A stretch of 64,000 bases of DNA from Lewinellaceae bacterium (GTDB taxonomy: Bacteria; Bacteroidota; Bacteroidia; Chitinophagales; Saprospiraceae), in assembly GCA_020636025.1 (NCBI GenBank), contig JACJYQ010000004.1:372001-436000 (forward strand), given 5' to 3'. This document shows positions 8,550 to 17,672 of the stretch, one piece after another (position 1 is the stretch's first letter; each line of letters begins with the position of its first letter). Position numbers and translations under genes: made by a program. The notes below the pieces were generated by a model, which saw nothing but the letters and a program-made list of their open reading frames with translations, searched no databases and was not told the DNA's origin.

Positions 8550-9143
8550 TCATAAAAGCGTATTTATAGCAAAAAACAACACCAAATAAATCCAGAGAGC
8601 ATCCAGAAAATGCCAGTATATGGTGAGTAATCTCAATTTCAACCTTTTTTCCGGGTCCGAGAAATAAACCAACACTGTAACCGGATCAATCATCCGTTTT
8701 TTGGCTGTTCGGTAAAACAAATATAAAAATGGCAGGCCGGCAACCACGTGAGCCAGGTGGACAAACGAAATGACATATAAAAAAGCAGTGGTCGTGGATG
8801 TCCCGAGGTTAATATTGTTTCTGAAAAGCAAAATCCAGGCAACGAATTGCAGGAGCATAAAAAGAAAGGACAACGCAATGGTTCTCAACAAAAGCTTCTG
8901 GTATTCTTCAGTCTCATCCTCCAAATAGGCTTTTTTAGCCTTAATCATCATCCAGCTACTGGCAAGCAAAATTAAGGTATTGAAATAAAACAGCACGGGT
9001 AAATGAACCGCAGGAACGCCATTTGTCACCCTGATGTACACATAAGAAACAGTAAGCGCCAAAAACAAAAAACTCAATCCGGTCAACAGAACGAAAAGCA
9101 TGATGTTTTTGGGGTGAAACAGGAAGCTCTGGTCGTTTTCCAT
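8550..9143 (-). CDS. Haem-copper oxidase subunit III-like protein
   Basis: The 197-residue protein has five membrane spans. The C-terminal YWHFLDALWIYLVLFF and the central SFVHLAHVVAGL helix are the subunit III signature. The short five-helix form is common in bacterial quinol or cytochrome c oxidases. Subunit III lacks redox centres and stabilises the oxidase. No subunit I or II gene is in the window, so it is either an orphan copy or belongs to a dispersed oxidase. It starts 5 bases after the stop of the neighbouring EamA gene, suggesting an operon. Confidence 0.82.
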   Translation of the reverse strand: MENDQSFLFHPKNIMLFVLLTGLSFLFLALTVSYVYIRVTNGVPAVHLPVLFYFNTLILLASSWMMIKAKKAYLEDETEEYQKLLLRTIALSFLFMLLQFVAWILLFRNNINLGTSTTTAFLYVISFVHLAHVVAGLPFLYLFYRTAKKRMIDPVTVLVYFSDPEKRLKLRLLTIYWHFLDALWIYLVLFFAINTLL

Positions 9144-9148
9144 ATTGC

Positions 9149-10030
9149 TTAAGGCAAAGATATTAATATGATCGAAGCAATCGAGAGTGCAATCCCGACC
9201 CAGTTCATTTTAGAAAGTTTCTCCTGAAATAACAGCACAGCACCAATGGTTGTACTGACTATAATGCTGATGTTAACCATTGGGAACACAAAAGACCCTT
9301 CCAGTCCGCCATTAAGCGCCCAAAGCATAAAAAGCATAGAGCCATAGTTTGGCACACCCAAAACAAAACCACCGAAAATATTTTTCCAGGCAAATTCCAT
9401 GCGCTTGTTTGCATACCCCCAGATTGCAACCAAAAGACCAAGAAATCCAGCTGTTCCAAACACAGAAATGATGAAGGAAGGATCTTCCAAATTTGTCAAA
9501 TTTTCATATTTAACCTTGAGGAAAACCATCTCAATAACTCCTGCAAGTATCCAGGTAGCAAATGGTATCCAGAATAGATTCAGTCGGTGTCCAGCCTCCT
9601 GGATTTTATCCTGCTCCTTTGGTTTTGGCCAATTTACCAGCACAATGGCCAACATAGCCAATACAAAACCCAATATTTTAGCTCCTCCTGAACTTTCCCG
9701 ATACACGAGTACTGCAAAGGGCACCGTCAACAGGATGGACATTCTTTGCATAATCTGGCTAATGGTGACGCCAAAATATTTCACCGTTAAAGCTGAAGTA
9801 TTAAATCCGCTGACAAAAACCAAACCCAGGAGCATGGCATAAGGCATCCAGGGGCTATTGAAGGAGTTTGTGTGCACAGGGAAGGAGCCCAAATGCAGCC
9901 AACCGCAACAAAAACATATGAAGTAATTAAACACAATTGCTTGAAAAATATCAACTTTATATTTTACAAACAACTTAAATATAAAACCAAGCAATACTGA
10001 ACAAAGTATTGACAAAAATAGATACAGCAT
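9149..10030 (-). CDS. EamA/DMT-superfamily transporter
   Basis: The 293-residue protein has about ten membrane helices in two halves, typical of drug/metabolite exporters of the EamA type. Conserved-looking pieces are the central VNWPKPKEQ loop and the second-half VNISIIVSTTIGAVLLFQEKLS segment (the EamA E-x-L motif). The frame is open from 10078, but the ATG at 10028-10030 begins directly with the first membrane helix. The substrate is unknown. It lies just upstream of the oxidase subunit III gene. Confidence 0.78.
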   Translation of the reverse strand: MLYLFLSILCSVLLGFIFKLFVKYKVDIFQAIVFNYFICFCCGWLHLGSFPVHTNSFNSPWMPYAMLLGLVFVSGFNTSALTVKYFGVTISQIMQRMSILLTVPFAVLVYRESSGGAKILGFVLAMLAIVLVNWPKPKEQDKIQEAGHRLNLFWIPFATWILAGVIEMVFLKVKYENLTNLEDPSFIISVFGTAGFLGLLVAIWGYANKRMEFAWKNIFGGFVLGVPNYGSMLFMLWALNGGLEGSFVFPMVNISIIVSTTIGAVLLFQEKLSKMNWVGIALSIASIILISLP

Positions 10031-10217
10031 TGGTTGTAATTTTGGCCGGAAAGATAGACTGGGTCTGGCAAAGTTCACAGCCCGTCACATCATTTAGGGA
10101 TCACAAATAATGAATTGTTGGTTTCTGATTTAGTTTGAATAAGATTTCGGCTCGATTTTCGCAGTTTTTTTTGATATTTGTTTAATTTTAAGAAGAAAGA
10201 GCTCAGAACCGATTACT

Positions 10218-13200
10218 ATGGGAAAATTCTACCTACCTATTTCCTGTCTCTTTTTCCTGTTGTACCTATTCGGCTGCACTCCAGGTACGCATCTGCAATC
10301 CGAGGTACTAAAAGAGGGTCTTGATGACAAATCAGCACCCTACGAGTTGTTTGCATTTCAGCGGTCTTTTCCCGATACTATCTTTGATTGGAAAGGCTGG
10401 AATCAAGCCCTTAGCGAAATTAAAACAGGAAATGCGGCACAAGCACGAAATGGCGATTGCGATGTAAATTCAGGCAATTGGCAACAACAAGGGCCGTATA
10501 ACGTAGGCGGTCGTTGCAATACGTTGGCTTCTATGCCCGGAAGTGACGATACCGTGTTAGCCGGATTCTCTTCAGGTGGCATATTTAAAACTACAGATGG
10601 CGGAACCAACTGGCACCCGGTATTTGATGATCACCTTCAGTTGAGTATCGGAGATATTACCTACGATCCAAATAATCCAAATATCGTGTATGCCGGTACC
10701 GGAGATCCTAATGTACCTGCCATTGTGTACAATGGAGATGGATTGTACAAAAGTGAAGATGCCGGAGAAACATGGCATTATCTGGCATTAGAGGAGGAAG
10801 GCATCATTTCAAAAGTACTGGTAAGCCCTGATGACTCGGAAACCTTGTTTGTAGCCGCCATGGGCAATCCATATACCCCCGGAAATAAAAGAGGGATTTA
10901 CAAAAGCAAAGATGGCGGCCAAACCTGGAAACAGGTGTTGTTTGTACATGAAAAAGCAGGCGCATCTGACCTTGTTCAATCTCCTACAAATCCCAATATT
11001 CTGTACGCTTCTTTTTGGGACAGGATTAGAAACAACTACGAGTCCATCATTTTTGGAGAACATGCCAAAGTGTACAAATCCGAAGATCGCGGTGAAACCT
11101 GGCAATTGCTGGAAACAGGACTCCCAACCGGAATTCTCGGCAGAACGGGTTTGGCCCTTTCTTATCAGAACCCGGATAAGTTGTATGTCGTGTATATTGG
11201 AACAGACTCTGAAGTATCCGGTATTTACAAAACCATCAATGGTGGAGATTCGTTTGAACCAATGGACATTGGAAACCTGAACAAAGCGAGCGGGGGTTTT
11301 GGCTGGTACTTTGGCAAATTGAGGTTGAATCCACAAAACGATGAAGATCTGTACAGCTTAAATATTTTACTGTATCGCAAACAAGCTGGAAGCACCTCAT
11401 GGATATCTGCTGCCGGAGGCCATGCGGATTCACATGACCTGATATTTACCACTTCCGGACGCCGTTATTGGGCCAATGATGGTGGGGTTTACAGCAATGA
11501 TTCTGGTTCGAATAACTTTGAAAAGTGCCGCAACCTACCTATTACCCAATTTTACCACACCACTTTTAATCCACATGAACCTCAAATTTACTGGGGAGGA
11601 ACACAGGATAATGGCATCCAAAAAGGGAGTGCAGCAACAGGCTTGAATAACTGGGACCTCATCATTGCGGCAGATGGCTTTAATTGTGCCTTTGATCCAA
11701 ATGACCCAAAAACTTTTTGGGTGGAAATACAAAATGGCACCATCCATAAAACTACGGATGGAGGTAACTCCTGGGAATTCGGAAGTAAAGGCCTTGGGAC
11801 AGGAACCGACAGATGCAGCTGGGATGCTCCTTTCTTTTTAAGTAAGTTCGGCCCCAGCATCAAGCTCTATTCTGCTACCTATCGTGTATACTTTTCTACG
11901 GGCAGTGGTTGGGCAGCTATTTCGCCAGATCTTACAGATGGCAATATTCTGGGGGATAAATTCCATACCATAACAGAAGTACAGGAATCGCCACTGGTTC
12001 AGGACAAGTTGATGGCAGGCACCAGTGATGGCAATGTCTGGGTTAGAGAACCTACAAGCACCTGGATGAACATCACCCAGGCCCTACCTGATAGATTTGT
12101 GACATCCGTGCAGCTTTCGACTATAAAGCCAAACCGATTGTTTGTTACACATTCCGGTTTCAGAAATGATGAGTACATACCTCATGTTCACAGATCTGAC
12201 GATAATGGACAAACCTGGAAAGATATTTCTGGAAACTTGCCACAAATCCCTGTCAATGACCTGTTTATTTTACCTGATCACGCAGATTCTGTATTGCTTG
12301 TTGCCAATGATGCCGGTGTGTATTTCAGCATTAACAGCGGTGGAAGCTGGAGTCGACTCGGGGCCAACATGCCCGTAATTCCTGTTTTTGATGTAGAGGA
12401 AAATCCTGTTAAAAAAGAAATCGTAGCTGCCACCTTTGCAAGAGGCATCTGGACCTTCCCCATTGATTCATTGTTTACACAACAACCGACTGTCAGTATA
12501 CCAGTGGGAGGTTTCGTTAAAACAGAAGCAGGAGCTGGAATAAATGACGTACGATTTGGTTCCATTAAATCAAACGCAACCGGTTATTACCTGCTGCCGG
12601 CTGTCCCTGGCTGTTCTGACTTGTCTGTTGAGCCCTCTCGAAACGATAACCCGCTTAATGGACTTACTACGTATGATCTTGTACTTATGAGCAAGCATAT
12701 TTTGGGTATTGAGCCCTTGGGTTCTCCATATAAAATAATTGCTGCTGATGCGAACCGATCGAACAGCCTAACCACCTTCGACATTGTAGAGTTCAGGAAA
12801 CTGATCCTAGGGATCTACGATACTTTACAATACAATACTTCCTGGAGGTTTGTACCCAGCGAATATGCATTCCCCAATATAGCCAATCCATTTGCGGATG
12901 CCATTCCTGCAAAGATTGAAACTCAATTGCAAACCACTCCTTTGAACAACCTGAATTTTGTGGGAATCAAAATAGGTGACGTGAATGACACCGCCGTCCC
13001 TGACCTTAATGGCCCTTTAGAGGAGCGAACCATTGGCACCTGGCCACTCAACGTGGAGGACAAAACATTTGCTGCAAATGAGTCTTTCAGTGTTGTTTTT
13101 GCAGCCGACCTGGAAAAGTTGGCAGCGCTGCAATTTTCCCTGAAATTTGATCAGAATCTGCTTCAATTTGAATCCCTGACTCCCTTGCATGATGATATTT

Positions 13201-13685
13201 TATTGGATAATTTTGGCATGAACAGACTTGGTAAAGGACTGTTATCCGTATCCATTGACAATGTAACTTCCACAATGGAACAGGAATTCCCATTATTTAA
13301 ATTGAATTTCAAAGCCAATCACGCAGGGCAACTAAAAGAGGCTTTACGTTTGGTGAATACCCCTACTCCACCTCTTGCTTATGAAATCAATGGATTGGCT
13401 TATAAACCGGTTCTTTGGAGAAATAATTCGGCAGAAATTTCATTTGCACCTAATCCCGTTGGCAAAGAAGGAACCTGGGTACAGGCATTTTTGGGAAAAA
13501 GTGATTTTGACCAGTCTGAACTTACCCTGGAAATATTCGATACAGAGGGAAATTTGATATTCAACCGAAATTTGAATAATCAGGAAACTGTCCATATTCC
13601 CTCCGAAGTTTTTTCATCGCCCGGAGTTTATTTCTGGCGCACACCAACGTTGAACAAAAGTGGCAAGCTGATTTATATGCGTTGA
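10218..13685 (+). CDS. Secreted BNR-repeat protein with dockerin-like, cohesin-like and Type IX sorting domains
   Basis: The 1155-residue protein starts with a hydrophobic segment ending in a possible lipobox (LFGC). Residues of about 90-760 hold roughly nine Asp-box (BNR) motifs such as TTDGGTNW, KSEDAGETW, KSKDGGQTW and RSDDNGQTW, predicting two beta-propellers of the sortilin/sialidase-like type; no sialidase catalytic set is evident. A dockerin-like segment follows (about 12640-12800, with LNGLTTYDLVL and ADANRSNSLTTFDIV calcium loops), then a cohesin-like domain (about 13060-13370), then a type A Type IX sorting domain ending GKLIYMR. It is therefore probably exported and attached at the surface. 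The dockerin-like cassette is shared with the genes at 34256 and 42189. Substrate unknown. Confidence 0.82.
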   Translation: MGKFYLPISCLFFLLYLFGCTPGTHLQSEVLKEGLDDKSAPYELFAFQRSFPDTIFDWKGWNQALSEIKTGNAAQARNGDCDVNSGNWQQQGPYNVGGRCNTLASMPGSDDTVLAGFSSGGIFKTTDGGTNWHPVFDDHLQLSIGDITYDPNNPNIVYAGTGDPNVPAIVYNGDGLYKSEDAGETWHYLALEEEGIISKVLVSPDDSETLFVAAMGNPYTPGNKRGIYKSKDGGQTWKQVLFVHEKAGASDLVQSPTNPNILYASFWDRIRNNYESIIFGEHAKVYKSEDRGETWQLLETGLPTGILGRTGLALSYQNPDKLYVVYIGTDSEVSGIYKTINGGDSFEPMDIGNLNKASGGFGWYFGKLRLNPQNDEDLYSLNILLYRKQAGSTSWISAAGGHADSHDLIFTTSGRRYWANDGGVYSNDSGSNNFEKCRNLPITQFYHTTFNPHEPQIYWGGTQDNGIQKGSAATGLNNWDLIIAADGFNCAFDPNDPKTFWVEIQNGTIHKTTDGGNSWEFGSKGLGTGTDRCSWDAPFFLSKFGPSIKLYSATYRVYFSTGSGWAAISPDLTDGNILGDKFHTITEVQESPLVQDKLMAGTSDGNVWVREPTSTWMNITQALPDRFVTSVQLSTIKPNRLFVTHSGFRNDEYIPHVHRSDDNGQTWKDISGNLPQIPVNDLFILPDHADSVLLVANDAGVYFSINSGGSWSRLGANMPVIPVFDVEENPVKKEIVAATFARGIWTFPIDSLFTQQPTVSIPVGGFVKTEAGAGINDVRFGSIKSNATGYYLLPAVPGCSDLSVEPSRNDNPLNGLTTYDLVLMSKHILGIEPLGSPYKIIAADANRSNSLTTFDIVEFRKLILGIYDTLQYNTSWRFVPSEYAFPNIANPFADAIPAKIETQLQTTPLNNLNFVGIKIGDVNDTAVPDLNGPLEERTIGTWPLNVEDKTFAANESFSVVFAADLEKLAALQFSLKFDQNLLQFESLTPLHDDILLDNFGMNRLGKGLLSVSIDNVTSTMEQEFPLFKLNFKANHAGQLKEALRLVNTPTPPLAYEINGLAYKPVLWRNNSAEISFAPNPVGKEGTWVQAFLGKSDFDQSELTLEIFDTEGNLIFNRNLNNQETVHIPSEVFSSPGVYFWRTPTLNKSGKLIYMR

Positions 13686-13807
13686 ACCAATGTTGGCTCT
13701 ACAGGATCGGTTTTTCAGAAATGGCCTTGTAAAATTATACGAAAATTTGAATTAATTCGTTCAATTATAATAAGATATAAATTTAAATTATCCAACAAAC
13801 ACATTGA

Positions 13808-14617
13808 ATGATGCGTAAACTATTGATTGCTCTCCCCCTAACGATCGCAGCTTTTCTGCTCAGTTCATTTGTCCACAATCACTTGGATGCCGAATACGGC
13901 AAAGCCAGCTATTATGCTGACTCGCTTCATGGCAGACCAACTGCTAGTGGAGAAACGTATGATAAAAACAAGTTGACTTGCGCACATAAAAGTCTGCCGT
14001 TTGGCACTATGGTTAGAGTCACCCGATTGGACAATGGCAAATCTGTAGTTGTTCGGGTAAATGACCGCGGCCCATTTGTGGAAGGTTACATCGTAGATAT
14101 ATCCAGGAAGGCCGCCGCAGAAATCGGCTTGATTCGAGATGGAATTACTCGTGTAAAACTGGAAGTGGAGCAAAGTGTAGATGATGGAGGCAAAACCCGC
14201 TTACTGATGTCAAAATCCGGTTCTACCCCTGTCCAGGCGAAATCTGCTGTTGCCAGTAAATCTGTTGAGCCTGCTATATATAGTTCTGTCCTGGAACCCG
14301 CTAAGGTTACCTTACCTGCTCAAAGCAGTTCAGAATTATTTAGCGTGAATATGAGCAGCAGTCCAAAGGCTGGATACGGTGTTCAGGTGAGTACACTTTT
14401 CGACGCCGATAACGTAATTCCAACCTTGAGTCAGATACAACGTGACTGGCCTGGTAAAAGCCTGGTATTGATAGATTCCAATGAAAGGGATAATACAGCC
14501 ATTTACAAGATCATAATTGGCCCTTACGCAGACAAATCTTCCGCGGAGGCCCAACGCAAGCTCGCGGCCAGAAAAGGCTTTAATGGCTGCTTTATTGTAG
14601 ACTTGAGTAGCTTGTAA
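13808..14617 (+). CDS. rlpA: RlpA-like septal ring lytic transglycosylase with SPOR domain
   Basis: The 269-residue protein has a signal sequence, a double-psi beta-barrel RlpA domain (about residues 30-120) and a C-terminal SPOR domain (about 195-267). RlpA enzymes cleave denuded glycan strands at the division site. The residues known to be needed in Pseudomonas RlpA are kept in TASGETYD and the His of TCAHKSLPFGT; the VVVRVNDRGPF core is also present. The SPOR domain (YGVQVSTLF to the GPYADKSSAEAQ segment) targets septal glycan. Either of two adjacent ATGs (13808, 13811) may start it. It converges on the Fe-S carrier gene with only 5 bases between stops. Confidence 0.9.
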   Translation: MMRKLLIALPLTIAAFLLSSFVHNHLDAEYGKASYYADSLHGRPTASGETYDKNKLTCAHKSLPFGTMVRVTRLDNGKSVVVRVNDRGPFVEGYIVDISRKAAAEIGLIRDGITRVKLEVEQSVDDGGKTRLLMSKSGSTPVQAKSAVASKSVEPAIYSSVLEPAKVTLPAQSSSELFSVNMSSSPKAGYGVQVSTLFDADNVIPTLSQIQRDWPGKSLVLIDSNERDNTAIYKIIIGPYADKSSAEAQRKLAARKGFNGCFIVDLSSL

Positions 14618-14622
14618 TATAT

Positions 14623-14985
14623 CTAAGCTGAGAAGGATGTGCCACAGCCACAGGTGCTGCTGGCATTAGGGTTATCGAAGGTAAAACCCCTGTTGTCGAG
14701 ACCCTGCACAAAGTCTATTTGCATACCCAGCAAGTAGATTGCATGTGCTTTATTCATGATCACTTTGATGCCGTTGACGGTAAAATGTTCGTCTCCTTCT
14801 CCGGCAAGGTCAAATCCTAGAACATAGGTAAATCCAGAACAACCGCCACCTTTCACTCCAATTCGGAGGAAATGGTCCTCGGGAATATTCTCCTGCTCCC
14901 GAATTTGGTTTAATTGATCTACTGCCCCTTCAGTAATTGAAACAGGAGCGGAAGTAGTAGTGGGTTGATCAAGCATGGTATCCAT
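14623..14985 (-). CDS. A-type iron-sulfur cluster carrier (IscA/SufA/ErpA family)
   Basis: The 120-residue cytosolic protein carries [Fe-S] clusters to target proteins. The three conserved Cys are present in GGGCSGF and in the C-terminal STCGCGTSFSA. The frame is open from 15024, but the ATG at 14983-14985 gives the usual length. Neither isc nor suf genes are next to it. A -7 box lies upstream. Confidence 0.9.
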   Translation of the reverse strand: MDTMLDQPTTTSAPVSITEGAVDQLNQIREQENIPEDHFLRIGVKGGGCSGFTYVLGFDLAGEGDEHFTVNGIKVIMNKAHAIYLLGMQIDFVQGLDNRGFTFDNPNASSTCGCGTSFSA

Positions 14986-15010
14986 GATAAATGACTTTAA
15001 AATTGCCGTG

Positions 15011-15018
15011 CAAAAGTA
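15011..15018 (-). promoter_or_regulatory. -7 promoter box for the A-type carrier gene
   Basis: On the minus strand this reads TACTTTTG, matching TAnnTTTG, 25 bases before the chosen start. It supports the internal ATG, because the longer frame starts only a few bases beyond it. No clear -33 box. Confidence 0.42.
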
Positions 15019-15094
15019 AATCAATTAACGCGATTCTCGAATTTTTGTTTAAAGTGTGATCACCGTCCATAGACTGAATGTAAGCTCAGCGCTA

Positions 15095-15102
15095 TACCTT
15101 TG
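15095..15102 (+). promoter_or_regulatory. -7 promoter box for the DUF7935-like gene
   Basis: TACCTTTG, the most common Bacteroidota -7 form, 48 bases before the ATG. The -33 box is not clear. Confidence 0.45.
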
Positions 15103-15150
15103 CGCGCCAAATAAATTAACAGGTTCAACATTCAGCACTTAAAGTATACC

Positions 15151-15672
15151 ATGGAGACTTTTCTCGAAATCATGAAATACATCATCCCGGCTTTGGTTGT
15201 TTTTGCCACCGCCTACTATCTTCTCAAAATGTTGCTTGATGAGCGGCAAAGGCTCGAGATGGCGATTTTGAAAAAGGATGCACAAAAAATAACGCTTCCA
15301 CTGCGTTTGCAGGCATACGAAAGGCTGACGCTACTTTGTGACAGGGCTGGTGTGGCGAACACCATGTTCAGAGTAAGAACCCCTGGTATGAAAGTGAAAG
15401 AGCTCAGGGCCGCACTCATGATGGCCATCAGCCAGGAATTTGACCACAATACATCCCAACAATTGTATGTGTCTGACACTCTATGGCAAATCATTCAACT
15501 GGCAAAAAACGAAACGCTCAACCTCGTAACCAATGCCGGTGGGAACCTTGATCCGGAAGCCGATGCCGAACTCCTTTGGAATGTGCTGGCTCAGGCCCTT
15601 GAAGAGCAGGACCCGCCAATTTTGCAGCGTGTTCTGATGGCGATCCGCACGGAAGCCGGACAACTTTTCTGA
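15151..15672 (+). CDS. DUF7935-like membrane-anchored protein
   Basis: The 173-residue protein has one N-terminal membrane helix (about residues 9-27), a charged helix (DERQRLEMAILKKDAQK) and a mostly helical cytosolic part. The segment LPLRLQAYERLTLLCDR resembles a conserved Bacteroidota family listed as DUF7935; that name is from memory of the family's pattern and not from a search. No enzymatic motif is visible and the role is unknown. It stands alone between divergent or distant genes. Confidence 0.65.
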   Translation: METFLEIMKYIIPALVVFATAYYLLKMLLDERQRLEMAILKKDAQKITLPLRLQAYERLTLLCDRAGVANTMFRVRTPGMKVKELRAALMMAISQEFDHNTSQQLYVSDTLWQIIQLAKNETLNLVTNAGGNLDPEADAELLWNVLAQALEEQDPPILQRVLMAIRTEAGQLF

Positions 15673-16234
15673 TTTTATTTCATAAGGTGCTGAAAACGTA
15701 GGAGTTAGTTTAGGCAAATAGCATAACAATACAATTACTGAAAAACAAACAAAACAGCCAAGATTATTTGAAGTGTTCAAAGCTCTTGTGAACTTGCTTT
15801 TTCCGGCAGGTAACCTGATACAGTTTTGACACCAATGTTGCTTTTACATACTGAGAATCAGTTGGTTTAGTCATTATAGAAATTGACTTTTTGTACAATA
15901 ACGGCTTGCAAAATGTTCGACTTACAAAAGCTTTTTTTCAAATAAAAAGACTTGTTTTTTATTAATAATGGCTGTTTTTACCATTTTTTATTTCAAAAAT
16001 TAGTAAAATCAAGATATCAACCGGCCTTTAAAAAATTATTTTTTTTCTATCCGTTTTAAAAAACGCTGATTACCAATCTGTTCTAAATTTTGGGGAAAAT
16101 TTCTTGAAAAAAATATGGAAATCCATTTCCTAGAATCAAAAGGAATTCCAACCTTTGTCTCCCTGCTCGACTGAACAGTTTCATCAAGACGACACAGTAA
16201 CGGTATTCCCAACATCCAAATGTTTCCATTAGGT
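15673..16234. other. AT-rich gene-free region upstream of dnaA
   Basis: About 560 bases, strongly AT-rich from 15890 to 16130, without a convincing gene. I looked for DnaA boxes of the TTATNCACA type and saw no cluster, so I do not call an origin. Small AT hairpins occur around 15940-15990. Confidence 0.5.
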
Positions 16235-17668
16235 ATGACAAGAGACAGCCAAATGGTATGGGACGATTGTCTCCGTATCATAAAAAAGAATGTGAGCCCC
16301 CAAAGTTTTAAGACCTGGTTTGAACCTATTAAACCCGTTCAACTGGATAGCGATGTCTTGACGATTCAGGTACCTAATAAGTTTTTCTTTGAGTGGATCG
16401 AAGAACATTATGTTCAGCTTTTGAAAAAAAGTATTCGGCAGGAGCTAGGTGAAAAAGCTCGCCTGGTATACCACATTCCTGAGAACGGTACAGCTGACTT
16501 TACGCAACCGAAGGCCAACAAATCAGATGGTGGTCATTCAGCTGATAAGGACAATGAGCCAGTTCCCGGTGTATTTGATGCCGAGATGATCAAGAATCCA
16601 TTTATCATCCCTGGTATCAAGCGAATTAAGGTTGACCCTCAACTCAATCCACACTATACTTTTGAAAATTTCATAGAAGGTGATTGCAATCGCCTTGCCC
16701 GTAATGCCGGGCTTGCCATAGCCAAGCGTCCAGGTGGAACAGCGTTCAACCCGCTTGTGATATTTGGTGATGTTGGATTGGGAAAAACACACCTGGCACA
16801 AGCCATTGGTAATGACATCGTTAGCCGTATCCAGGACAAGGCAGTTTTGTACGTTTCTGCCGAGAAATTCACCAATCAGATCATTCAGGCAATCAAAAAC
16901 AACTCGGTCAACGATTTTGTCAACTTCTATCAAATGATAGATGTCCTGATCCTCGACGATATTCAGTTTCTATCTGGCAAACAAAAAACACAGGAGATCT
17001 TTTTCCACCTGTTCAATCAGCTGCACCAAAACGGCAAACAAATCATTCTGACATCCGACAGAGCTCCTAAGGACCTGGAAGGTATGGAAGATCGTTTGAT
17101 CTCCCGTTTTAAATGGGGACTGACCGCCGATCTGCAATCGCCGGATCTGGAAACAAGAATGGCGATCCTCGGTTCTAAAATGGAAGAGGAAGGGGTTGAT
17201 CTGCCGCAGGATGTGCTGGAGTTCATTTGCTACAACATCAAAAACAACATACGTGAGCTGGAAGGTGTAATGGTATCTCTCCTTGCACAAAGCACGCTCA
17301 TCCGCCGCGATGTTGATATTGACCTGGCCAGAGAAGTGATCCGCAACTTTGTGACTACCATCAACAAGGAGATTACAGTTGAATTTATCCAACAGCTTGT
17401 TGCTGAGCACTTTAATGTTCCAGTAGAAAAGCTGCATCACGAAACCCGCAAGCGCAACATCGTCATCGCTCGTCAGCTTTCCATGTATCTGGCCAAAAAA
17501 CTGACCAACAAATCACTGAAAGCCATTGGTGAGCAATTTGGCGGCAGAGACCACAGTACGGTCATTTATTCCTGCAAAGCTGTACAGGATATGATGGATA
17601 CCGATCTCATCTTTAAAGACACAGTGGAAGAGGTGGAGAAAAAGCTCAAAATGAGCCTGAATAACTAA
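16235..17668 (+). CDS. dnaA: Chromosomal replication initiator DnaA
   Basis: DnaA binds origin boxes and opens the duplex. The protein (477 residues) has domain I (VWDDCLRIIKKNVSPQSFKTW), a variable linker, the AAA+ core with Walker A GDVGLGKTH and Walker B VLILDDIQF, and the C-terminal DNA-binding domain with the signature EQFGGRDHSTVIYSCK. The frame is also open from an ATG at 16220; the ATG at 16235 gives the more usual short lead before the VWDDCL motif. It is convergent with the mfd C-terminal part, with 4 bases between stops. No dnaN is adjacent. Confidence 0.95.
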   Translation: MTRDSQMVWDDCLRIIKKNVSPQSFKTWFEPIKPVQLDSDVLTIQVPNKFFFEWIEEHYVQLLKKSIRQELGEKARLVYHIPENGTADFTQPKANKSDGGHSADKDNEPVPGVFDAEMIKNPFIIPGIKRIKVDPQLNPHYTFENFIEGDCNRLARNAGLAIAKRPGGTAFNPLVIFGDVGLGKTHLAQAIGNDIVSRIQDKAVLYVSAEKFTNQIIQAIKNNSVNDFVNFYQMIDVLILDDIQFLSGKQKTQEIFFHLFNQLHQNGKQIILTSDRAPKDLEGMEDRLISRFKWGLTADLQSPDLETRMAILGSKMEEEGVDLPQDVLEFICYNIKNNIRELEGVMVSLLAQSTLIRRDVDIDLAREVIRNFVTTINKEITVEFIQQLVAEHFNVPVEKLHHETRKRNIVIARQLSMYLAKKLTNKSLKAIGEQFGGRDHSTVIYSCKAVQDMMDTDLIFKDTVEEVEKKLKMSLNN

Positions 17669-17672
17669 GAGC

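Noticed and set aside
15673..16234. Replication origin oriC
   Set aside because: AT-rich, but no DnaA-box cluster could be found by eye.
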